Of a DNA stretch of 64,000 bases, positions 46,457 to 55,522 are shown in pieces. The translations under genes were made by a program, and so were the position numbers. Source of the stretch: Sagittula marina (lineage in GTDB: Bacteria; Pseudomonadota; Alphaproteobacteria; Rhodobacterales; Rhodobacteraceae). Location: contig NZ_JACIEJ010000009.1 of NCBI RefSeq assembly GCF_014196795.1, positions 170,849-234,848 of the forward strand. Reading direction: 5' to 3'. The notes beneath the pieces are model-generated. The model was given only the letters and a program-made list of their open reading frames with translations, did not search any database and was not told the origin of the DNA. How positions within the stretch are numbered: position 1 is the first letter of the stretch; each line of letters begins with the position of its first letter.

Positions 46457-47221
46457 TCAGGTCCGCAGCGCGGGCAGGCCCACGCCCGTCGACTGGAAAC
46501 CACCGTCCGACGCAATCGTCTGGCCCGTGACGTAGCTTGCCCGGTCCGAGCAAAGAAACACGATAACCGAGGCGATCTCGTCCTCGGAGCCATATCGGTT
46601 CAGCGGGATCGCATCGTGGTAGGCGTCGATGATCTCCTGGCTGTGAACCGCCATGGCGAGCTTTGTGCGCACCGGGCCGGGCGCCACGCAGTTGGCACGG
46701 ATGCCGTATTCCCCGAGTTCGGCGGCCTGCTGCTGTGTCAGGTGAATGACCCCGGCCTTCGATGTGCCATAGGCCACACGCAGGGTCGACGCCCGCAGGC
46801 CGGAGATCGACGCGATATTGACGATGGCACCGGAGGTCTTGCGCAGTTCAGCCGTCGCCGCCTGAGTGCACAGGAACACGCCATCCAGGTTCGTCGCCAT
46901 CACTGTCCGCCACCGCTCGAAGGACGTCTGCTCGATCGGGCCGAAGTCGGCGACGCCCGCGTTGTTCACCAGCGCGTCGATACGACCAAAGGTCTCTGCC
47001 ACCTGCTCGATCATGGCAGTGACCTGTTCGGGCTGCGACACGTCGCACACCACGGGAAGCACGTTCTCCAGTGCCTTGGCCTCTGCCATCAGCGCTTCGG
47101 CGTCGCGGTCGATCATCGCAACCCGGCGGCCCTCTGCCAGGAACTGCTTCGTCGTGGCAAGACCGATACCACGCGCGGCTCCGGTGACGATGGCGGTCTT
47201 TTGCACGGATGAGTCGGTCAT
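46457..47221 (-). CDS. Short-chain dehydrogenase/reductase
   Basis: A 254-residue classical SDR oxidoreductase. The cofactor motif TGAARGIG is at residues 13-20, NNAG at 86-89, and the catalytic residues are Ser140, Tyr151 and Lys155. The substrate is unknown. It is co-directional with and 10 bases downstream of the TRAP large-permease gene, so it is probably induced with that importer and acts on the imported compound or a product of it. A hydroxy-acid or sugar-type substrate would fit the family. Confidence 0.88.
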   Translation of the reverse strand: MTDSSVQKTAIVTGAARGIGLATTKQFLAEGRRVAMIDRDAEALMAEAKALENVLPVVCDVSQPEQVTAMIEQVAETFGRIDALVNNAGVADFGPIEQTSFERWRTVMATNLDGVFLCTQAATAELRKTSGAIVNIASISGLRASTLRVAYGTSKAGVIHLTQQQAAELGEYGIRANCVAPGPVRTKLAMAVHSQEIIDAYHDAIPLNRYGSEDEIASVIVFLCSDRASYVTGQTIASDGGFQSTGVGLPALRT

Positions 47222-47231
47222 GACGGTCTCC

Positions 47232-48560
47232 TCAGTTGGCCTGGTCGAGCAGCACGAGCGAAAGCTGTGGTACGAAGGCGATAATGGCCAGCCCGACCAG
47301 GCAGACCAGTAGAAACGGTATCGCGCCTTTTGCCACGCGCTCGATCGGCAGGCGTGTCACGTTGGCGGCGACGTAAAGGTTGATGCCGACCGGCGGCGTG
47401 ATAAGGCCGATCGCAAGGTTGACCATGACCAGCACGCCGAACCAGACGGGATCCCAGCCAAGCTCACGCACCACGGGCAGGACGATCGGCAGACAGATGA
47501 ACATCACCGTCACCGGATCCATGAACATGCCCGCGATCAGCAGGACCAGCATGATGACAAGCAGGATCACCAGCTCGTTGCTGCTCAGTCCCAGGAGTGC
47601 GCCGGAATATGTGCCGACCAGGTCCTCGACCGTGACGACCCAGCCGAACAGGCTGGCATAGGCCACCACGAGCATCACAGTGGCAGAGGACGCCGCCGCA
47701 TTCGTCAGGGAATCGTAGAGCCCACGGGGTGTCAGTGTGCGGTAGATCAGAGCACCGACCAGCAGGGCGTAGACGGTTGCAACGAGGGCGGCCTCGGTCG
47801 GTGTGAACACTCCGGAATATATGCCACCAAGGATCACCACCGGGGTCATAAGGCCCCAGAAGCTCTCCTTGAAGGACAGCCAGAGCCGCGCGCCGTAGGA
47901 CCGGCCCATGTAGGGCATCGGGCTGAGCGCCTCAAGCGAGGCCGCACCGCCGCCCGCAGGTTTGGCGAAGGGCAGCGTTGTCAGCATGATGAGGCCCATG
48001 AACAGGCCGGGCAGGATCGCGGCCAGGAACAGCTTGGAAATCGAGGTTTCCGCGATCACGCCATAGATCACCAGGCCGATCGACGGCGGAATGACGATGC
48101 TCAGCGCGGCACCGGTGCAGACCAGTCCGGCGGCATAGGCTTTCGGGTAGCCGTCCTCGACCATGCCCTTGATGATCATCGGGCCGATGGCCGCGACGGA
48201 AGCCGGGCCGGACCCGCTGACCGCTCCCCAGAACAGGCAAACCACGGTGCCGACGACCCCCATGCCTCCGGGCGTACCGCCGATCAGAACGCGGAAGAAG
48301 CGGATCATGCGTTCGGCGATGCCGAGGGACCCCATCAGCGTGCCCGCAAGGATGAAGAACGGAATGGCGATAAGAGAAAACTTGGATATGCCGGTCGCGA
48401 TCAGATCGCCGGCCAGTTCGAGGCCGAAGCCGATCTGCCACATGGCGTAAAGCGCCGAAAGGCCGAGTGCAAAGGCCACCGGCACGCGTAAAGCCAGCAG
48501 GATGAAGAACAGGATCACCATTTCGGTGCCGGCGGGCAATCCGGGGATCAGGTCATACAT
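47232..48560 (-). CDS. dctM: TRAP transporter large permease DctM (second system)
   Basis: A 442-residue inner-membrane permease with the TRAP large-subunit landmarks FSLIAIPFFILAGTLMG, LFWGAVSGSGPASVAAIG and a SIVIPPSIGLVIYG transport-core loop. It overlaps dctQ by eight bases and is followed by the SDR gene. It is clearly distinct from the first TRAP system at 31646-32920, so the window encodes two independent TRAP importers. Confidence 0.93.
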   Translation of the reverse strand: MYDLIPGLPAGTEMVILFFILLALRVPVAFALGLSALYAMWQIGFGLELAGDLIATGISKFSLIAIPFFILAGTLMGSLGIAERMIRFFRVLIGGTPGGMGVVGTVVCLFWGAVSGSGPASVAAIGPMIIKGMVEDGYPKAYAAGLVCTGAALSIVIPPSIGLVIYGVIAETSISKLFLAAILPGLFMGLIMLTTLPFAKPAGGGAASLEALSPMPYMGRSYGARLWLSFKESFWGLMTPVVILGGIYSGVFTPTEAALVATVYALLVGALIYRTLTPRGLYDSLTNAAASSATVMLVVAYASLFGWVVTVEDLVGTYSGALLGLSSNELVILLVIMLVLLIAGMFMDPVTVMFICLPIVLPVVRELGWDPVWFGVLVMVNLAIGLITPPVGINLYVAANVTRLPIERVAKGAIPFLLVCLVGLAIIAFVPQLSLVLLDQAN

Positions 48561-49041
48561 CCGGTATCACCTCGTTGTCGTAGCCGGTTCGCCATACGAC
48601 CACCGCGTGCTGGAGGTAGCGCACCAGCACGAGCGCAAAGCCGAAGGGCACGGCGGCCTGGTAGTACCAGACGGGAATCTGCAGCCCGTAGGAGCGCATC
48701 CCGTTGCCCATCATGTTGGTCATGGCCTGCCACGAGAACCAGGCTGACAGCGCCAGAAGCGTCACCGAGGCGAGCACCGAAACGGCAAAGACAACGCGCC
48801 GCGCGGGACGGGGGAGCAGATCATGCACCAGTCCGACGGCCAGGTGTTCACCGCGCCGTGCCGCAATGGCGGCTCCGAAGATCGTCAGCAGCAGAAAGCC
48901 GTTGGTCAGCAGCTCCTCTGTCGCGGCGAGCGAGTAATGCGTGCCGTAACGGACCACGACGTTGGCAAAACCAAGAAAGGTCATGGCCAGAAAGAGCACC
49001 GCGCAGATGATCTTCTCGGCCTCGCGCAGGATGAAGGGCAT
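48553..49041 (-). CDS. dctQ: TRAP transporter small permease DctQ (second system)
   Basis: A 162-residue inner-membrane protein with four predicted helices, and the family core VRYGTHYSLAATEELLTNGFL-type segment near residue 30. It is downstream of dctP after a hairpin and overlaps dctM. It acts with DctM and the periplasmic receptor. Confidence 0.88.
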   Translation of the reverse strand: MPFILREAEKIICAVLFLAMTFLGFANVVVRYGTHYSLAATEELLTNGFLLLTIFGAAIAARRGEHLAVGLVHDLLPRPARRVVFAVSVLASVTLLALSAWFSWQAMTNMMGNGMRSYGLQIPVWYYQAAVPFGFALVLVRYLQHAVVVWRTGYDNEVIPDV

Positions 49042-49072
49042 CGTGCCTCCCGAAACTCAGGCAGAAGCGGGT

Positions 49073-49096
49073 GGCGTGCCCCGTCGGGGACACGCC
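49073..49096 (-). terminator. Intercistronic hairpin after dctP (second TRAP)
   Basis: Read on the minus strand, GGCGTG and CACGCC plus an inner CCCC/GGGG pair form a 10-bp stem with one bulged base and a 3-nt loop between dctP and dctQ. As after the other binding-protein genes here, it should favour extra receptor over membrane parts. Confidence 0.65.
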
Positions 49097-49107
49097 GTTC
49101 GGTGAAC

Positions 49108-50109
49108 TCAGTTGGCGCTGTTGATCGCGTCCTGGAAGCTTTGCACCAGCTCCGGGCCGACTTTCGCCGCCCATTCGTCGAATGCGGGTTGGGTGGCTTC
49201 CTTGAATGCGGCCAGCTCCTCGGCAGAAGGTTCGTAGACTTCCATGCCCTTGTCGCGCAGGAATTCGATCCCCGTTGCAGTCGCCTCGCGACTGATGTCG
49301 CGCTGGTAGCTCATGGCCTCCTGGGCGGCGGTGCGCAGGGTCTCCTGCATCTCAGCGTCGTAGCTGTCCCATTTCTTCTGGCTGATGCCGATGAAAATCG
49401 GGTCATAGGAGTAGTGCCACGTCGTGAGGTATTTCTGCATTTCGTAGACCTGTTGCGGAATGATCACCGCACCGATCGGATTTTCCTGGCCATCGACGAC
49501 ACCCTGCTGAAGGGCAGTCATCGTTTCGCTCCACTGCATCTGCTGGGGGTTGGCGCCAAGGGCGTTCATCACGTCGATATACATCGGACCGGCGACCCGC
49601 ATGTTCAGGCCAGCCATGTCTTCGGGGCTCTTTACCGGGCGCGTGTTGTTGGTCACTTCCCGGAAACCGTTTTCGCCCCAAGCCAGAACGATGATGCCCT
49701 TTTCTGCAAGGATTTCCGCCAGTTGCTCACCGGGCGCGCCCTGCGTGGTGGCGTCGACCTGGTCGTAGTCGGCATAGAGATAGGGCAGCGAGAAGGCCGC
49801 CATCTCCGGCACCAGTGGCGTCACGTTGATCGCGGAGGTCACCACAAGATCGAGCGCACCGCGGCCGACCATCTCGGCCTGACGCATCTGGTCGCCGCCG
49901 GCCAGCTGGGCGTTGGGGAACACGCGCACGGAGATATCGCCGCCGGTCGCCTCGGAAACCAGCTCCGCGAACTTGTCCGCGCCCTTCTGCCAGGTCGTGG
50001 TATCGCCGGTGTTGTGCGACAGGCGTAGCGTCTCTGCCGAGGCTGTGCCGACTGTCATCGCGCCCGCCAGCATTGTGGCCAGGGCAGTCTTACCAAATTT
50101 CGCGAACAT
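49108..50109 (-). CDS. dctP: TRAP transporter substrate-binding protein DctP (second system)
   Basis: A 333-residue periplasmic receptor. The signal peptide spans about residues 1-25, ending TASA before ETLRLSHN. The conserved arginine is within LNMRVAGPMYIDVMNALG, so a carboxylate ligand is expected. The ATG at 50109 is preceded by GGGAGGACGG; an in-frame extension of 157 codons runs over the IclR gene start and is rejected. It is divergent from the IclR regulator, which probably controls it. The ligand is unknown. Confidence 0.9.
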   Translation of the reverse strand: MFAKFGKTALATMLAGAMTVGTASAETLRLSHNTGDTTTWQKGADKFAELVSEATGGDISVRVFPNAQLAGGDQMRQAEMVGRGALDLVVTSAINVTPLVPEMAAFSLPYLYADYDQVDATTQGAPGEQLAEILAEKGIIVLAWGENGFREVTNNTRPVKSPEDMAGLNMRVAGPMYIDVMNALGANPQQMQWSETMTALQQGVVDGQENPIGAVIIPQQVYEMQKYLTTWHYSYDPIFIGISQKKWDSYDAEMQETLRTAAQEAMSYQRDISREATATGIEFLRDKGMEVYEPSAEELAAFKEATQPAFDEWAAKVGPELVQSFQDAINSAN

Positions 50110-50190
50110 CAAATCCGTCCTCCCAAAGTCCGGGCCATCCTGGCCCCGCCGAACCGCACCTCCCCGTGCCGCCAGCGATCCATATAGTGG

Positions 50191-50245
50191 AATGCCTTCA
50201 TTGCCACGCGCAACAAGAACTTGCAATATTGGGAATGAAGCAAAT
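50191..50245. promoter_or_regulatory. Possible IclR operator in the dctP-iclR divergent gap
   Basis: AATGAAGGCATT on the minus strand (50202-50191) and AATGAAGCAAAT on the plus strand (50234-50245) are related words in inverted orientation about 31 bases apart. Such paired sites are common for IclR regulators; the match is short and the role inferred. Confidence 0.3.
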
Positions 50246-50304
50246 ACAAATCCCGAAACATTCGTAAAACGGCAGTGGGAGATTGATCCTTTAAGGGTCA
50301 TAAT

Positions 50305-51123
50305 ATGGAACGCCAAGTGGACATCACCGATGCAGACCCTCCTGCGGGCAGCCAGAGCGTGGACCGCGCGCTGGCGCTTCTGGGCATGGTGGGGCGCTGC
50401 ACCGACGACGGGGCCAGCCTTGCCGAACTGGTCGCCCGGAGCGGTCTCAACAAATCGACGCTGCGGCGTTTGCTGCTGGCCCTGATGCGCAACGGCATGG
50501 TTGAACAGAACACTGAAAGCCGCCGCTATTATCTCGGTTCGGAGGCCTACGTCCTTGGCACCTTCGCGGCGCGTCGTCACGGGCTGCTGGAGCCATCGCT
50601 CGAAACGCTCAAGAGACTGGCGCAGGAAACCGGCGACGCGGCCTTTCTGTCAGTTCCGCGCGGGCCGTCGGCGCTTTGCCTGCACCGCGAGGACGGCACC
50701 TATCCGATTCGCAGCTACGCACTGCTGGCGGGGGGCATGCACCCGCTGGGTGTCGGGGCCGGATCGCTTGCCATGCTGGCCGCCCTCCCCGACACGCAGG
50801 TCGAGGCGATGCTCGAATTGAACGCCACCCGGCTGACCGAGGATTACCCGCTGCTGCCTTTGCAGGAGCTGCGCAGCCGGGTCACGCAATCGCGCGCGCA
50901 GGGCTACGCGCTGAACCCCGGCCTCGTGGTGGCCGATTCCTGGGGGCTGGGCGTGGCCTTGCGGGGCCCGGACGGCGAAATGGTCGGCGCACTGTCGCTG
51001 GCCGCCATCGAAAGCCGGATGCAGCCGCCGCGCCGTGACGCGCTTGTCGCACAGTTGCAGACCGGCGCCCGCACGATCGAGACAATCCTGGCGCGGCTTC
51101 ACGCTGCGCCGCCCCGCACCTGA
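50305..51123 (+). CDS. IclR-family transcriptional regulator
   Basis: A 272-residue regulator with an N-terminal winged helix (residues about 18-80, with LAELVARSGLNKSTLRRLLLAL) and a C-terminal effector domain containing HPLGVGAGSLAML and ALSLAAIESRM. It is divergent from the TRAP genes and 10 bases upstream of the thiolase gene, so it probably controls both arms in response to the imported compound or its CoA ester. AAGGG lies upstream of the ATG. Confidence 0.9.
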   Translation: MERQVDITDADPPAGSQSVDRALALLGMVGRCTDDGASLAELVARSGLNKSTLRRLLLALMRNGMVEQNTESRRYYLGSEAYVLGTFAARRHGLLEPSLETLKRLAQETGDAAFLSVPRGPSALCLHREDGTYPIRSYALLAGGMHPLGVGAGSLAMLAALPDTQVEAMLELNATRLTEDYPLLPLQELRSRVTQSRAQGYALNPGLVVADSWGLGVALRGPDGEMVGALSLAAIESRMQPPRRDALVAQLQTGARTIETILARLHAAPPRT

Positions 51124-51133
51124 GGAGGACAGA

Positions 51134-52303
51134 ATGCAGGATCCGCAAATCGTAGGCTGGGGCCATACGCCCTTTGGCAAATCCGATCACCCCGACACCG
51201 AAAGCCTGATGGCCGCCGCCGTCGCCGAGGCGCTGGACCATGCCGGGATCACCCCCGAGGACGTGGACGGCATTTTTGCCGGCGTCTTCAACAACGGCTT
51301 CTCCCCTCAGGATTTCCAGGGCGCGCTTGTGGCCATGGGGGATGAGCGGTTCGCGCATACGCCCGCAACCCGCTACGAAAACGCCTGCGCCACGGGCTCT
51401 GCCGCGCTGCACGGTGCGATGGATTTCATCGCCGCCGGACGGGGCCGGATTGCGCTGGTCGTGGGGGCCGAAAAGATGACGGCAACCCCCACCGCCGAGG
51501 TCGGAGACATCCTGCTGGGCGCGAGTTACCGCAAGGAAGAGGCCGACATCAGCGGCGGCTTTGCCGGGCTGTTCGGCCAGATCGCGGGCAGCTACTTCCA
51601 GCGCTACGGCGACAAAAGCGAAGAGCTGGCGATGATCGCCGCCAAGAATCACGCCAACGGCATGTCGAACCCGCTGGCGCACATGCGCAAGGATTTCGGC
51701 ACCGCCTTCTGCAACACCGTGTCGGACAAGAACCCGTTGGTGGCAGGGCCGCTGCGCCGCACCGACTGTTCGCTGGTGTCCGATGGCGCCGCCGTGCTGG
51801 TGCTGGCCGATGCCGAAACCGCCGCCGAGATGAAGCGTGCCATCGCATTTCGAGCGCGCAGCCACGTCAACGAAATCATGGCCCTGTCCCGCCGCGACGT
51901 GCTGGAATTCGCGGGCGCGCGCCGCGCCTGGTCGCAGGCCTTCGAGCAGTCCGGCCTGACGCTCGATGACCTGTCCCTCGTCGAGACGCATGACTGCTTT
52001 ACCGTGGCCGAAATGCTGGAGTACGAGGCCATGGGCCTGGCCGAGCGCGGCGAAGGCGGTCGCGTGATCCGTGAGGGCATCTCCGCCAAGGACGGCAAGC
52101 TGCCGGTCAACGCCTCCGGCGGGCTGAAGTCGAAGGGTCACCCGATCGGCGCAACTGGCGTTTCCCTGCACGTGATGGCCGCGATGCAGCTGACAGAGGA
52201 CGCAGGAGACATGCAGATCCCCGGCGCGGAGATCGCAGGCGTGTTCAACATGGGCGGCGCCGCAGTGACGAACTACGTGTCGATTCTGGAGCGCGTGAAA
52301 TGA
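51134..52303 (+). CDS. Thiolase-family acyl-CoA acetyltransferase (SCP-x/lipid-transfer type)
   Basis: A 389-residue thiolase-fold enzyme, which would cleave or form a C-C bond in an acyl-CoA. The nucleophilic cysteine lies in YENACATGSAALHG near residue 90. The active-site region HDCFTVAEMLEYE, the GGLKSKGHPIGATG motif and the NMGGAA tail are typical of the SCP2/DitF-like branch rather than classical acetoacetyl-CoA thiolases. Its ATG follows GAGGAGGAC and its stop overlaps the acyl-CoA synthetase gene. No DUF35 OB-fold partner, common for this branch, is adjacent; a PPC-type protein is found instead. Confidence 0.86.
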   Translation: MQDPQIVGWGHTPFGKSDHPDTESLMAAAVAEALDHAGITPEDVDGIFAGVFNNGFSPQDFQGALVAMGDERFAHTPATRYENACATGSAALHGAMDFIAAGRGRIALVVGAEKMTATPTAEVGDILLGASYRKEEADISGGFAGLFGQIAGSYFQRYGDKSEELAMIAAKNHANGMSNPLAHMRKDFGTAFCNTVSDKNPLVAGPLRRTDCSLVSDGAAVLVLADAETAAEMKRAIAFRARSHVNEIMALSRRDVLEFAGARRAWSQAFEQSGLTLDDLSLVETHDCFTVAEMLEYEAMGLAERGEGGRVIREGISAKDGKLPVNASGGLKSKGHPIGATGVSLHVMAAMQLTEDAGDMQIPGAEIAGVFNMGGAAVTNYVSILERVK

Positions 52304-53913
52304 TCCAGCCCGCAGCCATCGACCTGTCCGGCGGATTGACCCCGGTGTCCACGCGGGTGATGAACCTGGCGCATTTCCTCACCGAAAGCGCACGCCGTCA
52401 TCCCGACGAGATCGGCTTTGTCTGGGGCGAACGGACCTGGACCTGGGCCGAGATGGAGGCCCGGTCGGCTGCCTTTGCCGCCGCGCTGTCCAAAAGGTTC
52501 GGCCTGCGAAAGGGCGACCGTCTCCTGGTGCACTCGGCCAACAACAACCAGATGTTCGAGGCCATGTTCGCCTGTTGGCGCATCGGCGCGATCTGGGTGC
52601 CTGCGAATTTTCGTCAGTCCCCCGACGACCTCGCATTCCAGGCCGGGAGCGCCCAGGCGAGGGGCCTTCTGTGTGGCGCGGAATTTCCCAAACACGCCAC
52701 CGCGTGTGACGGGCTGGACTTCGTGATCGGCATCGGAGAGGGCCTCGGCGAAGATTACGAAAGCCTCGTTTCGGCGCACATGGACGACCGGCCTGCCCCG
52801 GTCGACGTGTTCCGCGACGACCCCTGCTGGTTCTTCTTCACCTCCGGCACCACGGGGCGCCCAAAGGCCGCGATCCTGACCCATGGCCAGATGGCCTTTG
52901 TCGTGACCAACCACCTGTGCGACCTCATGCCGGACACAGGGCCGGAGGATGCGTCCATCGTGGTGGCCCCGCTCAGCCATGGCGCCGGCATCCACCAGCT
53001 TGCTCAGGTGGCGCATGGCGTGAAGACAATACTTCCGGCCGGCCCCAAGTTCGATCCCGACGAGATCTGGGGGCTGGTGGCGCGCTGGAAGGTCAGCAAC
53101 CTCTTTACCGTCCCGACCATCGTCAAATTGCTTGTCGAACACCCGTCGGCGCAAGATCACGACCACTCCAGCCTGCGCTACATGATTTACGCGGGTGCGC
53201 CCATGTACCGTGCCGATCAGGTGCGCGCGCTCGAAGTACTCGGCCCCAAGCTGGTGCAATATTTCGGCCTGGGCGAAGTCACAGGCAACATCACTGTCCT
53301 GCCTCCGGCGCACCATTCGATCGACGACGCAAAAATGCGGATAGGCTCCTGCGGCTTTGCCCGGACGGGGATGCAGGTGCAGATCCAGGACGCGGAGGGC
53401 CGGGAGGTCGCACCGGGCGAAACGGGAGAGATCGCAGTCATCGGTCCCGCGGTCTTCGCGGGATACTTCGACAACCCCGACGCCAACGCAAAGAGCTTTC
53501 GCAATGGCTGGTTCCTGACCGGAGATCTCGGGCATATGGATCCCGAAGGGTTCATCTTCCTGACGGGGCGTGCCTCCGACATGTATATCTCCGGCGGATC
53601 AAACATTTACCCGCGCGAAATCGAGGAAAAGATCCTTCAGCACCCCGACGTTTCCGAAGTGGCCGTCCTCGGGGTGCCCGATCCCGTCTGGGGAGAAATC
53701 GGCGTTGCGGTCTGCGTGCCGCGGGGCGATGGCATCTCCGGCGAGGCGCTGATCGACTGGCTGGGACCGAAAATCGCGCGCTACAAGATGCCAAGGCACG
53801 TCGTCTTCTGGGAGGAAATGCCCAAGAGCGCCTACGGCAAAATCACCAAGAAGCTGATCCGCGAACACCTCATGGAGCGCGGTGACCTGCCAGAAGCGGC
53901 CCCGGTCGGATGA
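52300..53913 (+). CDS. AMP-dependent acyl-CoA synthetase
   Basis: A 537-residue ANL-superfamily enzyme that adenylates a carboxylic acid and transfers it to coenzyme A. FFTSGTTGRPKAA near residue 180 is the P-loop-like A3 motif, YFGLGEVTGN the A5 region, WFLTGDLGHMDPEGF the hinge, and the C-terminal KSAYGKITKK carries the catalytic lysine. It overlaps the thiolase gene upstream and the PPC-type gene downstream by four bases each. It should activate the acid brought in by the adjacent TRAP system; chain length or aromaticity is not evident. Confidence 0.9.
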   Translation: MIQPAAIDLSGGLTPVSTRVMNLAHFLTESARRHPDEIGFVWGERTWTWAEMEARSAAFAAALSKRFGLRKGDRLLVHSANNNQMFEAMFACWRIGAIWVPANFRQSPDDLAFQAGSAQARGLLCGAEFPKHATACDGLDFVIGIGEGLGEDYESLVSAHMDDRPAPVDVFRDDPCWFFFTSGTTGRPKAAILTHGQMAFVVTNHLCDLMPDTGPEDASIVVAPLSHGAGIHQLAQVAHGVKTILPAGPKFDPDEIWGLVARWKVSNLFTVPTIVKLLVEHPSAQDHDHSSLRYMIYAGAPMYRADQVRALEVLGPKLVQYFGLGEVTGNITVLPPAHHSIDDAKMRIGSCGFARTGMQVQIQDAEGREVAPGETGEIAVIGPAVFAGYFDNPDANAKSFRNGWFLTGDLGHMDPEGFIFLTGRASDMYISGGSNIYPREIEEKILQHPDVSEVAVLGVPDPVWGEIGVAVCVPRGDGISGEALIDWLGPKIARYKMPRHVVFWEEMPKSAYGKITKKLIREHLMERGDLPEAAPVG

Positions 53914-54755
53914 GCCTGCCCGCCCCCCTGACCCATCCGGGCCCGGCAGCGGAGGCGCGGTTCACCGCCCTGCCCTGCCGCGCCCAACCGGTCACGCTTG
54001 GACTGGCCGCCGGACGCCCCTTTGACCTTGCGGTGATCGAAGCCTTTGCGAAAGAAGGCTTCGATGCAGGATACATGCGCCTGCGGGACGCCCCCTTTAC
54101 ACAACTGGACTACGTCATCCCGGCTCGTGCGCCCGGTGACGGGCGCGCGGCGTGGTACAGTGAAACCCGTCACCTCGCCCCGGCGATGTTGATCGAGGCA
54201 GGACTGCACCTTGGACGCAGGAACGGCGCGCCGTTCCTGCATTGTCACGGCCTGTGGCGTGACACATCCGGGTCCGGGCCGGAGCCCGCGACACAGATGG
54301 GGCATTTGCTGATGCCCGATTCGATCCTGGCGGAGGATGTCACCGCGCAAGGCTGGGGTCTGAGCGGTGCTCGTTTCGAGGTGCAGCCGGACGCGGAGAC
54401 AGGATTTGATCTTTTCACGCCCGTTGCGACGGGCCTGGCAGGGGGCGGGACCGGCGCGCTGCTGTGCAAGCTGGGACCAAACGAGAACCCGCACGCGCTT
54501 CTGCCGCAAGTGTCACACGATCTGCCCCGCGCCCGGATCGAAGGAATCGGAAGCCTGATCCGGACCAGTTTCGAGCAGGTGTGCCAAGACAGCTATGCAA
54601 CGGAAGTCCTGCTGCACCATGGAGAGTTTGATGGACAGGCGGTTCGGATCGAGGCCAGCTCCGTCGGCTTTGACGGTGTTGCCGCCCGGGGCACCCTTTC
54701 TCCTGACGGCAACCGGACCTGCATCACGGCGGAGCTTCTGATTCTCGGGGAGTGA
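53910..54755 (+). CDS. Tandem PPC/DUF296-like domain protein
   Basis: A 281-residue protein with no signal peptide. The N-terminal half reads AAGRPFDLAVIEAFAKEGFDAGY and PFLHCHGLW, then MGHLL, an order that recalls the PPC (DUF296) fold with its metal-binding His pair. The C-terminal half repeats a shorter version (RIEGIGSLIR, ATEVLL, IEASSVGFDG, ITAELLIL). The function is unknown. It is coupled to the acyl-CoA synthetase gene by an ATGA overlap, so it probably acts in the same pathway. The family call is by eye and moderate. Confidence 0.55.
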   Translation: MSLPAPLTHPGPAAEARFTALPCRAQPVTLGLAAGRPFDLAVIEAFAKEGFDAGYMRLRDAPFTQLDYVIPARAPGDGRAAWYSETRHLAPAMLIEAGLHLGRRNGAPFLHCHGLWRDTSGSGPEPATQMGHLLMPDSILAEDVTAQGWGLSGARFEVQPDAETGFDLFTPVATGLAGGGTGALLCKLGPNENPHALLPQVSHDLPRARIEGIGSLIRTSFEQVCQDSYATEVLLHHGEFDGQAVRIEASSVGFDGVAARGTLSPDGNRTCITAELLILGE

Positions 54756-54854
54756 GCCGTCGTGCGCTTCAGGCCGTGCGGTGCCGGGTCGTCAAATCAG
54801 CGGTACGAAGGGCAACACAGGTCTGATCCGACGCAGGCGAGCACGACGATCATT

Positions 54855-54889
54855 CGCCCATGGCGGGCACGCTTCAACGCCATGGGCGA
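54855..54889. terminator. Inverted repeat between convergent genes
   Basis: CGCCCATGGCG (54855-54865) and CGCCATGGGCG (54878-54888) form a perfect 11-bp stem with a 12-nt loop just past the PPC-type gene and before the convergent motility gene. There is no T-tail; a bidirectional transcript end is plausible. Confidence 0.5.
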
Positions 54890-54898
54890 CCTGCCCGC

Positions 54899-55516
54899 TC
54901 AAAGACGGATGTCGTCAAGCCGCTGATCTCCGGGAAGCTTCGATCGCTCCAGGATGATCTGCGAAATCGCCCGCGCCCGCACCGGCGACAGCGCGGCGAG
55001 GATCGGCGCCGCGTCCCTTTCGTTCATGGTGCCAATCACCATCACCGAGACCTCGATGTCGAGGTCGTTCATGATGGCCGCCGCCTCCTTGGGCTTCATG
55101 TTGCGATACAACGAGACCAGACGATCCACGTCCGATGTGTGGGCGGCCTCGACCTTGGCCAACAGCGCTTCGAGTTCCGCCTTCAGGTCGGCCAGCCTTT
55201 GCTGTTCTATCTCCAGCGTCTCGGCGCGCAGATCAAGCGCGGCCTCACGTTCCGCGTGCTGCTGTTTCCGGGTTTCCAGCAAAGCCCGTTCCTGCTGGAT
55301 CGATTCCAGCAGATCCTCCGGCGCCTCGCAAACCTTCGGCTCGGGTGCCGCGACGGGCTTGGGCGCGGCCTCCTCTGCAGCGGAGGCCGCCGAAACAAGC
55401 GACGCGCGCTGGATGGGAGAGGCATTGTCGAAGCTTGGCTGCTCCATCAAGGTCACGCCGATCTTGGCCGCCACAGCAACGGCGAGACCGCCCAGAACAA
55501 GGGAAATCGGACGCAT
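54899..55516 (-). CDS. MotE-like flagellar motility protein
   Basis: A 205-residue protein with one N-terminal membrane segment (about residues 5-22), a long Glu/Ala/Arg-rich coiled coil near residues 75-125, and a C-terminal MgtE-N-like domain (SLYRNMKPKEAAAIMNDLD). This matches the MotE family, which acts in the periplasm as a chaperone of MotC in rhizobial flagellar motors. It ends the fliL-fliM-DUF6468 run. Its exact role in this genus is inferred. Confidence 0.78.
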   Translation of the reverse strand: MRPISLVLGGLAVAVAAKIGVTLMEQPSFDNASPIQRASLVSAASAAEEAAPKPVAAPEPKVCEAPEDLLESIQQERALLETRKQQHAEREAALDLRAETLEIEQQRLADLKAELEALLAKVEAAHTSDVDRLVSLYRNMKPKEAAAIMNDLDIEVSVMVIGTMNERDAAPILAALSPVRARAISQIILERSKLPGDQRLDDIRL

Positions 55517-55522
55517 CGCGGA

